From Vitellaria paradoxa (Eukaryota; Streptophyta; Magnoliopsida; Ericales; Sapotaceae), in the NCBI GenBank assembly GCA_019916065.1, contig CM034236.1, positions 28,300,457 to 28,364,456 on the forward strand: DNA of 64,000 nt. The letters are read 5' to 3'. Every line of letters begins with the position of its first letter. Position 1 is the first letter of the stretch. A program made the position numbers and the translations under genes. Shown here one piece after another: positions 33,293-45,980 of the stretch. The notes under the pieces are model-generated. The model worked only from the letters and a program-made list of their open reading frames with translations. It was not told the origin of the DNA and made no database searches.

Positions 33293-33558
33293 TGTAAACT
33301 TGAGAATAATTTACAGAAGAGTTCGACACACTCAGATAGGTTGTCACTACTTGGTATTTATACTCATACAATATACATATACAATAAATACTGTACAAGG
33401 AACTTAGGCTAGGTGCATATCCCTTAGATACATGAATACTAAATACAATAGGTACATGCACATATATTAACAATCTCCTAAACTATATACATATTTATAG
33501 CTAATATTCTTCTAAAAAATAGCAAGGTTGACCAAACAAATTTGGAAACTTTTCAACA
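33293..33558 (-). repeat. 5' LTR of copia E
   Basis: 266 bp partner of 28618-28883. The primer site lies immediately to its left. Confidence 0.85.
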
Positions 33559-35123
33559 AAGGATTTTCACCTTGTGCTTCCTCTATCAATTCTACCTCTT
33601 GATCTTGTGTCTTCACCTACTGTCATGAATGTCCCAGATCTTGTTTCTTCATCCAATGTCATGAATGTCTTAGATGCCAATGTCATACCTGTCCCAAATC
33701 ACTTTTCTACTCTGACTTGCAAGTTTATACCCATTATGTAGCACCACCACTATCTGTTATTGCTTCTTCTGACCCTTTAGCAAATGCATCTTCGCCACCA
33801 TCCATTCTTGCTACTTCTTGTCCTCCAGCAACCTCTCCACAGTACTCAGATTTTGATATTCCTATTTCTCTTTAGAAAACTTTTTGTCCTTGTACCTTAC
33901 ATCCCATCTCTAATTTTGTGTCCTATCATGCTTTGCCTCACTCTTATTTTGCATTTATTAGTTCATTATTTGCTGTTTTGATACCTAACTCGTGTCTGAA
34001 ACCTTATCTCACCATGGGAAGAGGGCTACTATAGAAGATGAGATGTTTGCTTTTTGAACTAATGAAATGTAGGAACTTGTGTCGGTCACTCCCGGAAAAT
34101 CTGTGGTCGCTTTTCATTGGGTGTTCATGGTTAAAGTCCATCATGATGGGACAGTTGATCATTTTAAGGCTCGCCTTGTGGCTAAGGGTTATATGTATGG
34201 CTTGGATTACTATGACATTTTTCTTTTGTTGCCAAAATCACATTAGTTTGGCTTCTCATTTCCCTTTCTACAATTTTTTATTGGTCTCTTTATCATCTCA
34301 ATATCAAAAACACCTTTTACATGGCGATGTTGACGAGGAAGTGTATATAGAGCAACATTATGGATTCGTTGCTTAGGGGAGTCTGTGTTGGTGTCGATTA
34401 AAGAAATCCTTGTATGGCCTCAAACAATCACCTTGTGCTTAGTTTGACAAATTCAGTGAAGTTATTATTATCCAATTTGTTCTCCAACGATGTATGTGAA
34501 TTATTTGGCATTTACTCTACGAAATATCTCATTTGGCACTAGTGTGGTAAGTAAATTCTTAGATTCTTTGAGAACAATTTATTGGAATGCAATTATCCAC
34601 ATATTGAATTATCTCCTGGCAAAGGATTGTTGTGTAAGGATCATGGTCATACTTTGGTCTGATTGCATTGGCTCTACACATGATAAAAGATCCATCACCA
34701 ACTTGTGTGTTTGTTGGAGAAAATCTGATATCATGAAAGAGTAAGAAAAAAATTATAATGGCTCAGTCAAGTGTAGAATCTGAATATCAAGCTATGGCCC
34801 AACCGTTGTGCGAAATAGTACGGTCATAAGACATGTTAGAAGGACTTGGTGTTTCACTCAAGTGTTCCAATGCGATTGATGAGTGATTATCAAGTTGCAG
34901 TGCATATTGTTTTCAATCTAGTTTTCCGTGAGAGGATTAAGCACAATGAAGTGAATTGTCACTTTATGCCATCAAAACTCCTCCAAAATGTCATAAAAGC
35001 TACTAATGTAAAGTTTGAAGAACAACTTACAGATCTCTCTGCAAAATCTTTAAGAGGAACACAAGTCCAAAATATTTGTAACAAAATTAGAACATATGAC
35101 ATATATGCTCCAGTTTAAGAAAG
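33559..35123 (+). pseudogene. Copia A linker, reverse transcriptase and RNase H, degenerate
   Basis: 33780-34000: Pro/Ser linker. 34030-34480: RT in shifted frames (GDVDEEVYIEQHYGF near 34325). 34490-34744: RNase H start (YLAFTLRNISFGTSVVSKFL), suggesting the RT palm has been deleted, since no YVDD was found. 34846-35118: RNase H end (RLMSDYQVAVHIVFNLVF, ERIKHNEVNCHFM, IRTYDIYAPV). A short purine tract precedes the 3' LTR. Confidence 0.75.
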
Positions 35124-35243
35124 TGTTAGAATAGTGTTGTTCCACATTGATTTCTTGCTCGTAGGTGCATACATGACTCTTTAGTATAATGCAAGACAAC
35201 CCCTAAAGTGTGAAGCCATTCTTTCGATTCTTGTTTCTCTGGA
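35124..35243 (+). repeat. 3' LTR of copia A
   Basis: About 120 bp starting TGTTAGAATAG. It is homologous to 13552-13678. The right end is eroded, so the boundary is approximate. Confidence 0.7.
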
Positions 35244-37017
35244 AAAGTAAATATGATTCCATTGGCTTATATCACTATGGAACTGTCATTTGGGTTAAAC
35301 GCTACTATATTTTTCTTCCATCTTGGGGCTTGCATCATTTTTATTTTTTAAATACTTGTCCTTGAATTCTTCTTCTTTTCAAAGTGGAAGTGTGACGAGT
35401 ATGGGAAGGGAAGGGGTATATCAACAATATTGTGTGGAATGTCTTTAGGGCATCTTAGTGATGATTAGGGTTAGTTAAAATTTTAATCTGATGTTTCTTT
35501 AACATAGAATGTAGCTGGATGTATTCAAGTTCTAATTAAATTTAAGGAGGTTGAGGTAGTTTGGTAATTTTAAATTTGTTGGCCAGGGCTGTAATAAAGA
35601 TCAAGTTTTGTTTTGGGATCTTCCAGAAATAGAATAAGCTATGGAGTTATATTTTTATTTTTTTATTTTTTCGGGAAAACGTAAAGATTTGGACCACTAA
35701 TTAATGTAGGCATAAGGGGATGCCTTTGAAAAAGGTAAAGATTTGGACCACTTATTAATATAGGCATAAAAGGATGCCACCCAATTTGAAAAAAAAAAAA
35801 AATCGAACTTGAGTGTAGGTTGGGGGCTGTGATATGGATCAATTTCAAGTTTTAGGGGCTCTCAGAAATCATATATTTACTGAGTTTTTTTCTTTTCTTT
35901 TTTTTTTTTTTTAATTGAGTTTTAGAGATTTTGAGGTTATGCTATATTAATTTGCTTACTAATAGCAAGCTCTTCTCTGCAATAAACCATGTTATTGTTA
36001 TTGGTCTAGCAATTCATGGCTCGAGTTAAGGTCCTCTGTTCAACCCACATCAAGATTAACCAACCCTGTCCCCTTTCTCTACCTTTGCCATTGGATAAGT
36101 CTTCAGTCAGTTGACTGTTGTTATCTTAAATGATTTTGATGTCAAGGAAACAATGATGAGATTGTTGGGGCTCTTAAGGAAATAAAGGCGATAAGGTGGT
36201 GGCACTTAAGGAAAGACAAAGGAGTCCTTAATCAAGAGACTACAACCAAGAAAAATAAACGTGAAGAATTAGAATGTAGTTGAAATTTCTAGTCTTGGCA
36301 ATACCAAGAAAATCCTTAATTTTCAAATGGCACGAATAACTGGTGTTATCATAGAAATACTCCTTTGATATTATCCTTATTTTCCCAAAACGAATAGTCA
36401 TTTCAAATCAACTTTAGAATTCCATGCCTCAACAGTTGAAGTTTGATGCTCAAGGTTTCTTACATTGCAGCACTAAAAACTCAATGCTGTGTTTTTCAAA
36501 TGTGGAGGAGAATAATATAGAGCATGAAAATAAAAGTTGGCAATTAACAAATCTTGTGTGGCACATGGGCATCTCCTAATGATGATAAGTTTTTGTCTTA
36601 ACCTCTAATGATATGTTTTTTTCTAAGTTAGAGAGAGCTATTGGAGATACTTTTTATATTTTACTAAGCTTTAAGTGGGAGGATTACTTGGTAGTTTACT
36701 ATTTAATGGATATGGATTGTAGAATGGGTTCCTTGCTCACAGTATGGGTCAAGTTATATTTTCTGGTATTTTGTATAGTTTTTATTAGGTTTAGGATATT
36801 CTATTCAGTAAAAGTTCTCTTAGTTTCAGATTTGTGAATGATGATCCTATTAGAATTAGAAGTCTAACCATAAATATGTGTGCAATCTTTCCATTTGGAA
36901 AAAAATTGGGTTTTAATGAGTTTTGAGTTTTTATCGTATAAATCATATATTCCTTGCAAGACTAGACCCTCTTATTCAGGCCAAGTAACTTTTCTTGGTC
37001 GCTTTGCGCTTTTTAAT
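35244..37017. other. Intron sequence between the two nests
   Basis: AT-rich, with no coding region I can support. A 2-copy tandem repeat of about 57 bp sits at 35684-35782 (gtaaagatttggaccact twice), and T-runs at 35650-35670 and 35889-35912. This may be original intron or unrecognised old repeats. Confidence 0.5.
35684..35782. repeat. Two-copy tandem repeat, about 57 bp
   Basis: The block gtaaagatttggaccact followed by attaat(g/a)taggcataa is present twice with a few changes, the second copy starting about 57 bp after the first. Confidence 0.75.
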
Positions 37018-37149
37018 TGTTCTTGCGCATTAATAATAGGAAATGTATCTAGACTTTAAGAAATGTGAATAGTCTCCTGTGTATAAATATACACACAAGT
37101 ACCCAGTTGGGTGTGTGGTATTGTGATCAGTAAATCTAAATATTTGACA
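37018..37149 (+). repeat. 5' LTR of copia F
   Basis: TGTTCTTGCGC to TATTTGACA, with TATAAATATACAC near 37081. The primer site TGGTATCAGAGG follows directly (37150-37161). Confidence 0.85.
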
Positions 37150-37651
37150 TGGTATCAGAGGGTCAGTCTTTCTAGTCCTGTCTATGTCTATAAGCTTTAG
37201 TTTGCTTCATAGTCTTCTAGCCTGTCAAAGTTCCGAACTGCCGAAAGCCCGAGTACCATCTTCGATGAACACAAATCCATCACTAGTTCATCACTAAGTC
37301 TTTGTTTCAACAACCTAATCATACTTGTGCAATCGTCGGTGGGAGGCAATCGTCGTTGGAGGAACGCTATCACAAGCAAGGCAGTCACGCACCACCGATA
37401 TCTCTGTGTGTGGGCCTTACGCGCCTCCATCGAAGCCGCGCATACGGGCGTGTGGTGCTCTGGCCGACATCTAGTCTTCTTCACAATCTTCTCTCCTCCT
37501 ACGGGTGACTCTTTTAGCATTCTTTACGCACTACTTGAACAATATTCGTTTTTTCTCTCCACATATCAGTCCTCTGTTCAGTGTTCCAATACTATTCCAA
37601 GAGCTGCTGTGTTCTGTTTTTAATGATTCTAATATATCTATTGAACAAAAA

Positions 37652-38480
37652 ATGATTGGTGGTTCAATTCCTAGGCCCCAACAGTCAACCACAAGGAAAT
37701 TGAATGGAACGAATTATATTCAATGGTCCAAAGCCATAAAAATCGTGTTAACTGGGTATGTTAAGCAAAAACATTTGATTGAGTCTGGACGATCTAAAAC
37801 CGATCCTAAGTTTGATGCTTGGGTCCAAGAAGATGCTCACCTAGTTGGCTTATTGTGGAACTCTATAGAACCTAACATCGCCGACATGTGCACTCATCTT
37901 GACATATGTGAGGAGACATGGGAATATGTTCGGAGACATGGGAATATGTTCCCTTATTGTTCTCTAGTGATCTCACTTGCTTATATGATTTGTTCCTAGA
38001 GTTTTATTCAACTTTAACAGTCCAGCAAACCAGTCACTAAATACTTTATCTCTTTGAAGCATATTCATGAGAAATTAAATTCTCTACAGCCATTACTAAC
38101 AAACATTAATGTGATGTAGAAGTAACGGAAACAGATGGTTGTACTCTATTTCCTTGCTTGACTAGATTATGATTTTGAGCCTGTTAAAGCCTAAATACTC
38201 ATTGGGGCTTCTCTTCCCTCATTTGCAGAAACTTATTCTCTAATTATGAGGGCTGCTTTCTAGTGATTCATCCACCACTATTAATGCTATACAATCTGCT
38301 CCATTCAGTCAGATACCTTCAGATAGTAAAAATTCTAGCTACCAGACCCCATCTTAGTCTGGTGATCATGGGACTCGTGGAGATTGTGGTCGTGGTTGTG
38401 GAGGTCATGATACAAGACCTAAATATTCTAATCGTGGCCATGTCAGCCATGTTAGGGAAACTTGCTAGGATCTTCATAGA
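37652..38480 (+). pseudogene. Copia F gag, broken
   Basis: The probable start ATG is 37652 (MIGGSIPRPQQS). It is followed by LNGTNYIQWSKAIKIVLTG and VGLLWNSIEPNIADM, the usual copia gag N-terminus. A 20-bp local duplication (catgggaatatgttc, 37918-37950) breaks the frame. The later gag runs in pieces to the Gly/Arg-rich part near 38360-38420 and a lost zinc knuckle. Confidence 0.75.
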
Positions 38481-38639
38481 AAGCCAACCCATATGGTTCA
38501 TACAGCCTTCTCTGGTGCTTCTCTCTCTACAAATAAGCCCAATACAAGTGAATCATCAATTCCGACTCTTTTAGGAGAAAAGTATGTTCTACTTCTCCAA
38601 TGTCAAACAGCTCATCAGGCATCCCTTCCTGCAGCTTCT

Positions 38640-39600
38640 TTGGCTCAATGAGGTAATCGCACCACTTGTGTGTCTACCTCTTCACATATGTCTTGGGTCA
38701 TTGATTCTAGTGCTTCAGATCATATATCTGGTATTTCTTCATTGTTTTCTAATATTTATTGTTCTCTCATCTCTAATGTTACTATAGCTAATGGTTCATC
38801 TAATCCAGTCAAATGTATCGGTAAAATTGGTCCATCTTCTACTCTACCCTTATCCTATGTTTTATATATTCCATCCCTGTCTTTCATCTTCTATTTGTTA
38901 GTAAATTTGCTAGACAACTGAATTGCTCAATGACTTTCTTTCTTGATTCTGTGATTGTTCAGAATTTGAAGATAAGGAAGAAGATTGGAGTAGGGCATGA
39001 AGCTCAGGGACTTATCTGGCTGATTTGTCCGCACCGCCATCTACCACTTGTTTTGCAATCGCTCTTCCCATTGAAGTTCACTCTCGCCTTGGTCATCTAT
39101 CTTTTGATAAGTTGAAATCTATGATTCCCAGTTTGAGTTAACTTTAGTCTTTAAATTGTGAGTCTTGTTTGTTAGGAAAGCCTCGCCATTTATGGCATGC
39201 TTCATTAGTCTTCTTGTTGTTGTACTCCACAACAAAAGGAGTTGTAGAAAGAAAGAATTTACATCTTGTTGAAACAACTCGTTGTCTAATGTTCCACATG
39301 AAGGCTCCAAAGGGTTTTTTTTTTTTTTGGGGGGGGGGGGAGGGAAGCTATTCTGAATGCATGCTAGTTAATTAATAGAATGCCATCTTCTGTTTTGCAA
39401 GGTTATTCCCCTTATTCTCTGTTTCCTAAAAAGTCACTGTTTTTCCTTCCCCCACGTATCTTTGGGTCTGTTGTTTTTGTTCATCAACTTGACAGTGGCA
39501 CTAACAAGTTTGATCCTCGTGCTCTTAAGTGTGTATTTTTTGGATATTCTCGGTTACAAAAAGAATATTAATGTTACAGTCTGACTCTTCATTGATATTT
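38640..39600 (+). pseudogene. Copia F protease and integrase, broken
   Basis: 38670-38921: protease, MSWVIDSSASDHISG (active-site Asp kept, G of DSGA changed to S) and TIANGSSNPVKCIGKIGP. The pre-integrase region is near 38980-39180. The integrase core is largely deleted: it jumps to VVERKNLHLVETTRC (39240). A T14-G12 run follows at 39315-39340, then PPRIFGSVVFVHQLDSG and ALKCVFFGYSRLQKEY (39380-39571). Confidence 0.75.
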
Positions 39601-41058
39601 TATATGTGCTGATGTCTCATTCTTTGAGAATACTCCTTTCTTTTCTGATACTTCATCTTTTACTGATTGGAATGAGAGTCTTCCTTTGCCTATGATTTCC
39701 CCTTTTCGTCTTTCTCGTCCTAATTTGCAGGTTTATACTAGACGGCAGGCAGCTACAAAGTCTTCCCCCCTAATGCTTCAGGCATTTCATCTTTTCCAAT
39801 TCTATGTTCAGATCTTAGTCCTAAGCCAAATCTTAGTGATCTTGATCTTCCTGTTGCCCTTCGAAAAGGTAGACACACTTGCACCTCTCATCCTATTTCT
39901 AATTTTGTTTCTTATACAGCCTTGTCTTCCTCTTATCATGCTTTTATTACTTCTTTGTCCTCTGTTTCCATTCCTAACTCTGTGTCTGAACCATTATCTC
40001 ATTCTGGATGACTTGGTGCTATGAAAGAAGAAATGTCTGCTCTTCGAGCCAATGATACTGTTGACTTGGTCACTCTCTCTCATGGAAAGTCCACTATTAG
40101 TTGTCATTAGGTGTATAATGTCAAAGTTCACCCTAATGGTTCCGTTGATTGGTTGAAAGCACGACTTGTTACAAAAAGGTATGCTCAGATCTATGGCCTT
40201 GATTTTTTATAGACCTTTTCTTCGATGGCTAAGATTGCATCTATTCGCCTTTTCGTTTCTCTTGCTGCTGTTTTTCACCGGTCTCTTCACTAACTGGATG
40301 TTAAAAATGCATTCTTTCATGGTGATCATGCTGAGGAGGTGTATATGGGATAACCTCCTGGGTTGGTTGCTCAGGAGGAGTCTGGCTTAGTTTGCAAATT
40401 AAAGAAATCACTATGGCCTAAAACAATCTCCTCGAGCATGGTTTAAAAGATTCAATAATATTGTGATGGATTTTGTATTGACACGTTGTGATGTTGATCA
40501 TTTCGTATTATACCGTCATTCCTCTTATGGGAAGATATGGTTACTAGCTTATGTAGATGATACAGTGATCACAAGAGATGATACACGAGGTACTCACACC
40601 TGAAGATGTTTCTCCAGAATAAATTCAATACCTAAGACTTGGGTCCATTGAAGTATTTTCTGGGCATTGAAATTGCCAGATCACACAAAGATATGTTCTC
40701 AAAAAAATATGTACTTGATTTGTTGGTTGAAATCGTCATGTTAGGAGCCAAACCAATTGACACTCCCATGGACCTAAAGACAACTTCTGGGAGATAAGGG
40801 AGACTTATTGGATGATCTTAATTGATAGCGTAGTTTAGTTGGAAACTCAATTATTTGATAGTTACACGACCAGATATTTCATTTACTACGAGTGTAGTTA
40901 GTCAATTCCTTGATGCACTTCTCTCCAGTCACTAGGATACGGTCATTTGTATTTTGAGGTACTTAAAAGGTGCACTAGGACATGATTTGCTCTATCAAGA
41001 TAATGGCCATACTCTAGTTCAAGATTATACAGATGCCGGGCTGGTTCCCAATCGGATA
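39601..41058 (+). pseudogene. Copia F linker, reverse transcriptase and RNase H start, degenerate
   Basis: 39686-40020 linker. RT from about 40020 (EEMSALRAND), through ARLVTK-like words near 40160, to the catalytic YVDD at 40550-40561 (LLAYVDDTVITR), followed by a KYFLGIEIARS-like stretch near 40650. RNase H starts near 40860 (RPDISFTTSVVSQF) and breaks off at 41058 where solo LTR H was inserted; the target copy is GGATA (41054-41058). Confidence 0.75.
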
Positions 41059-42899
41059 TGTTGTCCCAAATAGCAACACTAGAGAGGGATGAATAGGGTT
41101 GCTTAAAAATTTTACAAATAAAAATTTCAACACTAAAGCAAATATGTCAAGATGAAAAGAATAGTTAAATATGAAATGCGCCAAAAACATTATTCAATTT
41201 TGTGAATGAAGAGTGAGTCTTAGTGTTTGCAATAAATATAAAGAGAAGTGAAGAGAAGCAAACACAATCGATTTATAGTGGTTCGGCTTCAATGTTGCCT
41301 ACGTCCACTCCCCAAGACCTTCCTTGAGATTTTTCCACTATTCTTTGAAGAGCTTATTACACACTAGCTTCCCAAGGTGCTAGAAACCTTTTCCAAGTGA
41401 TTTTATCCCCAAATCACTCACACAAGTCTCTCTCAAAGAAAGTCTTTTGTTTTGGTTCTAACACTTAAACCAAAACCAACAAGACCTCACCTAACTCTCA
41501 CAAATTAAAAGGGTTTTAAATTTCCCTTTCTTACAACAACAATGATGAGTTTAAAACTTAATCAAATCAAAAAGAAACTCTCACAAGTGGAATATGAAAG
41601 ATGAAGCACAAGTGTGGGAAGAAATCACTCTATGTTTGTAAAATTATGGAATTTTTTGTATCTCTTTGTAAGCACTTCTTTCTTGCCTTCTTCATCCTCT
41701 TAAATCTGAGTTTGAGGCTCTATTTATATATGGAAATCTCCAAATGGCCGTTACTAAGTAAAAAGACACTCTTGCCCTTGAAAGAAATTGAATTTCCTTA
41801 CTTTCAATGCCGTCTTTTAGATTCTAATTTTCTGAGATATATTTGTGACCGTTTTTCACCCTCATAACGTTCAAACTTGATATTGACTCAGAGTAAAGAC
41901 TTTGTAGATATATAAGTTAGCTATCATATGTCAAATTTTGAGCTTCATCCAACGGTTAGATAGTCAGATATGGCTTCTGAACCGAGGCCAGCTTTTGATA
42001 GCTTTTTCTGACATTCTGAATCTGTGTTTCCAGTTTAAGGTTCCGTTTTACCATGATACTTTTAGAATTAGAAGAAACCTAAACTACAAAAGTCGTAACT
42101 TTTTGAGTCTTCTTTTCACACACCAAAAATCAGAATTTTTAAAGTTGTAGAGTATGAGTCATGTCTCAAAAACTAAGACTAGCTCCAGAATCCAGAATTA
42201 AAATCTTTTCTGTAATGACTGATATTCCAACTCATTTTTTGGCATCTTAACTTTAGATCCACAAAAAATATCCTTCAGTAAAGTTGTAGATATGGAAATC
42301 TAGTGTACTATATTAAAATTTTATGAAAATTGAACCATTGGATCTTAAGATATCATCTATATACTGATATGTGTCTAATTTCTCTATTTATCCGAGTTAA
42401 CCTCTAATTCAAATCTTCATCTTACTTTGATTTCTATTACTCCCAACTTTGAAATTCCTTTATTCCTTCATCCAAATTATGTGAAAATATCTAAAAAATA
42501 ATATCAATCTCTTTTAACTCTATTATCTTGAATCTATCAAATGAATTTTGACAGTTCATACAATGTCTATTTGAAAATTAATTTTAATTCAATGTTTGTT
42601 ATCATACAACTCCGCTTATGTTTTTTTCATGGTCGGTCCCAAGCCCGGATAAAGGAGGAGGGTTGTGTTAGGTAGTCGACAGCCAGCGTAAAACTTTGTC
42701 GAATTTTTATGGATTTTATGACACCTAATGAGATTTCGTGGGGGCGTTCCCTACTTAGCGACGTGCTGTATGGTCCGAGTACAGTGTTAAATGAGCAAGG
42801 ACCGCTGCATCGGCGCCCGGGTGCGGTGTTAAATAGGCAAGGGTCCTCGCACTTTCCTGGACGAGTGGGGGGGCAAAGAAGCTAGTCCAAAATAGAAGG

Positions 42900-43625
42900 T
42901 TGAGATTAGGCACTTGGAATATTGGGAGCTTAACTAGGAAACTTATGGAAGTGGTGGATACAATGGAAAGGAGAAGAATTGCAATTGCTTGCTTGCAAGA
43001 GACGAAGTGGGTGGGACAGAAAGCTAAAGATATTGAGAGGACTGGGTATAAGTTATGGTATACGGGACTTAATAGATCGAGAAATGGGGTCGGCATAGTA
43101 GTAAGCAAGGACCTAAAGGAAGATATAGTTAATGTGAAACACTGTGGAGATAGGATTATTGCAATTAAGTTAGTGTTAGGAGAAGAGATAGTAAACGTAA
43201 TTAGTGCTTATGCCCCCCAAGTGGGCTTAGGAGATGTACATAAGGAGAAGTTTTGGGAAGACTTGGAAGGAATGCTATTAGAGATACCTCAAGGAGAGAT
43301 GGTCTTCATAGGAGGAGATTTGAATGGTCATATAGGATGCGACATAGATGGATACACAGGAGTACACGGGGGATATGGTTACGGTGATAGAAATGAAGAA
43401 GGGAAGGATATTTTGGAGTTTGCAGTGGCTTATGATCTTATGGTGACAAACACCTTTTTTAGGAAGAGAGAGGAACATTTGGTGACTTATAAGAGTGGCT
43501 CCTCAAAGACACAGATTGACTTCTTCTTAACTAGGAAAAGAGATCGTGTAGCTTGTAAAGATTGTAAAGTTATACCGGGGGAGAGTTTGACTGCCCAACA
43601 TAGGTTATTGGTCATAGATGTGTAG
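42900..43625 (+). pseudogene. LINE G AP-like endonuclease
   Basis: 241 codons open from ATG 42900. Endonuclease motifs in order: LGTWNIGSL (N-term Asn), CLQETKW (catalytic Glu), VISAYAPQVG, FIGGDLNGHIG (Asp/Asn pair), SSKTQIDFFL, and TAQHRLLVIDV (catalytic His). All key residues are present. It nicks target DNA to prime reverse transcription. In an intact element it would be the N-terminal half of one polyprotein; here a stop at 43623-43625 cuts it off. Confidence 0.9.
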
Positions 43626-45980
43626 CTTCAAAGGTGGACTAGAAAAAAGAAGTCGTATAGATGCTCAAAGACTAAATGGTGAAACTTAAAAGGTGATAAG
43701 CAAGCAGCATTCAGGGAAAGAGTACTAGAGGAAAACATTTGGACGGTAAATGAGAGTGTAAATATTATGTGGGATAAGGTAGCAAAGTGTATTAGAAGGG
43801 TAGGGAAAGAAGTTTTAGGAGAATCCAAAGGGAGTGCTCCGGCACAGAAAGAGGCATGGTGGTGGAACGAGGCCGTCCAAGGCAAGATAAGAGTTAAAAG
43901 AGAGTGTTTTAAATCTTGGCAAAACGACCGAAATGAAGCGAACTTGGAGAGGTATAGAGAAGTTAGAAGAGAAACCAAAAAGGTAGTTAGTGAGGCTAAG
44001 ACAAAGACATTTGAGGATTTATATAGGCGACTTGACACTAAGGAGGGCGAAAGAGAAATATTCAAGCTTGCTAAATCTAGAGATAGACGGACCAAGGATT
44101 TAAACCAAGTTAAATGCATTAAGGATGAGGATGAAAAGGTATTAGTAAAGGAAGAGGAGATAAAGGAGCGTTGGAAGAGCTACTTCTACAAGTTATTTAA
44201 CGAAAGTAGTAGTAGTGACATACATTTGGGGCAGTTTACCACTTTTAGGGAAGAATTAAATTTTATATTCTATAGAAGAATCAGTAGGGAAGAAGTAAAA
44301 GAAGTATTAAAAAGGATGAAGAATGGAAAAGCGGTTGAGCCAGATGGTATCCGAGGTTTGGAGGTGCTTAGGAGAGGATGGCATAAGTTAGTTGACAAAA
44401 CTTTTTAATGTAGTGCTAAAGAGCAAGAAGATCTTTGGGGGGAAGCACATCAATAAAGTTCTTTGCAAGCTTGCTTGGACTGGTTTGGTATACTACACTT
44501 GGGAAGAAAGGAACAAAAGAATATACAAGGGACACTCCTCATCCGTGGCTTGTATCATGCAAAAGATTGAGCATGTAGTTAGAACTAAACTTTTACAATA
44601 TCATGCAAAGATGGCTAATGTAGACCTTAGTTTACTTGACAATTGGAGGATCCATTAGTAATTGTATTTTGATTTGCGGGGGTATGCCCCCAAGATATTG
44701 TACATAATTTCCCTATTAATCCAAATTTCACACTTACTTACCAAAAAAAAAAAAAGAGCAAGAAGATGCCTGATGCATGGAGGAAAAGTATCCTTATACC
44801 CATATACAAGAACAAAGGAGATATTCAGAACTGTGCGAACTATCGCGGGATTAAATTGATGAGCCATACGATGAAATTATGGGAGAGAATTATTGAGAGA
44901 AGACTAAGAAGGACAACAAACGTTTCAGAGAACCAATTTGGTTTCATGCCTGGAAGATCAACCATGGAGGCTATCTTTCTCTTGAGGAGGTTAATGGAAC
45001 AGTATAGAGAAGGTAAAAAAGATTTACATATGGTGTTCATCGATTTAGAGAAGGCATATGATCGGGTTCCTAGAGAGATTCTATAGAGAGTATTGGAAAA
45101 GAAAGGAGCGTGTGTCACATATATTGAGGTGATAAAGGACATTTATGATAGAGCCATGACATCTATACGGACGACTGGTGGAGAGACTAATGAGTTCCCT
45201 ATCACGATTGGTTTACATCAAGGCTCAGCGTTAAGCCCGTACTTGTTTGCTTTAGTTATGGATGAGATTACAAGACATATTCAGGATGAGGTGCCGTGGT
45301 GTATGCTATTTGCAGATGATATTGTTTTAGTAGATGAGACGAGAGAAGGAGTGAATGTTAAGCTAGAATTGTGGCGGGATACGTTAGAGACAAAAGGGTT
45401 TAGGCTAAGCCGATACAAGACGGAATATATGGAATGTAAGTTTAGTCAAAGTAGGATAACGAGTAGTATAGAAGTAAGTTTAGGCACACAAAAGATTGTA
45501 GAGAAAGATAAATTTAGGTACCCTGTATTTATGGTGCAACAAGATAGAGGGATTGATACTGATGTAAGTCACAGGATTCAAGCTGGATGGACCAAATGGA
45601 GGAGTGCTTCGGGGGTTTTGTGCGATCGAAAAATCCCCCTCAAGGTGAAAGGAAAGTATTATAAGGTAGCGGTTAGACCAACGCTGCTATATAAATCAGA
45701 GTGTTGGGCAGTAAAGCATAATCATGGTCAGAAGATGGCAGTTGCGGAGATGAGGATGCTAAGGTGGATGTGCGGGATTACAAGGAAAGATAGGATTAGG
45801 AACGAGGAGATTAGGGGCAAAGTAGGAATAGCACCGATTGAAGATAAAATGAGAGAAAACCGATTAAGATGGTTTGGCCATGTTAGAAGGCGTCCAGCAG
45901 AGGCACCTGTTAAAAGGTGTGAAAGTATGGAGATTGTTAGGAGTAGGAGAGGTAGAGGAAGACCCAAGAGAAGCTGGTAA
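43626..45980 (+). pseudogene. LINE G reverse transcriptase and C-terminal region, split
   Basis: 43767-44408: linker and RT start (ERWKSYFYKLFNES, KNGKAVEPDGI), with a 1-base shift near 44390. The L1 insert occupies 44433-44752. 44766-45086: [57 protein letters not shown], then TAG. 45093-45980: LHQGSALSPYLFALVMDE, the catalytic LFADDIVLVDE and CWAVKHNHGQKMAVAEMRML, ending in an Arg-rich stretch. The catalytic Asp pair is intact. Total damage is small: about five lesions. Confidence 0.9.
44433..44752 (+). mobile_element. 5'-truncated L1-type LINE fragment inside LINE G
   Basis: About 320 bp with a poly-A tail (44743-44755) and a duplication of about 15 bp, AAAGAGCAAGAAGAT (44418-44432 and 44753-44767), the right copy overlapping the tail. 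It encodes the last residues of a plant L1 ORF2 (KLAWTGLVYYTWEERNKRIY, then stop after DNWRIH) and a short 3' UTR. This is the innermost layer of nest 2. Confidence 0.88.

Larger units (their letters stand above)
28618..33558 (-). mobile_element. Ty1/copia element E, inserted in A
   Basis: 4.94 kb, minus strand. LTRs at 28618-28883 and 33293-33558 (266 bp each) differ at about 40 sites by eye, so it is much older than D. The target duplication is GAGGA (28613-28617) against AAGGA (33559-33563). Complete in layout, from right: LTR, primer site TGGTATCAAAGC (33281-33292), gag, protease, integrase, RT, RNase H, polypurine tract (28884-28900), LTR. Coding frames are broken throughout. Confidence 0.9.
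13552..35243 (+). mobile_element. Ty1/copia element A, oldest layer of nest 1
   Basis: A copia element on the + strand, with LTRs at 13552-13678 and 35124-35243 and order PR-INT-RT-RNase H. Its integrase is cut by copia B (14949-28110), and its post-integrase linker by copia E (28618-33558). The remaining coding sequence lies at 14190-14943, 28116-28617 and 33559-35118. Gag could not be found: the leader runs almost straight into protease, so gag was probably deleted. The LTRs differ by roughly one fifth by eye, indicating an old insertion. No clear TSD survives. Confidence 0.85.

Noticed and set aside
42900..43625. Possible host gene: long clean endonuclease-like frame
   Set aside because: It lies between LINE 5' sequence and LINE RT inside a 12-bp target duplication, so it belongs to the RTE element.
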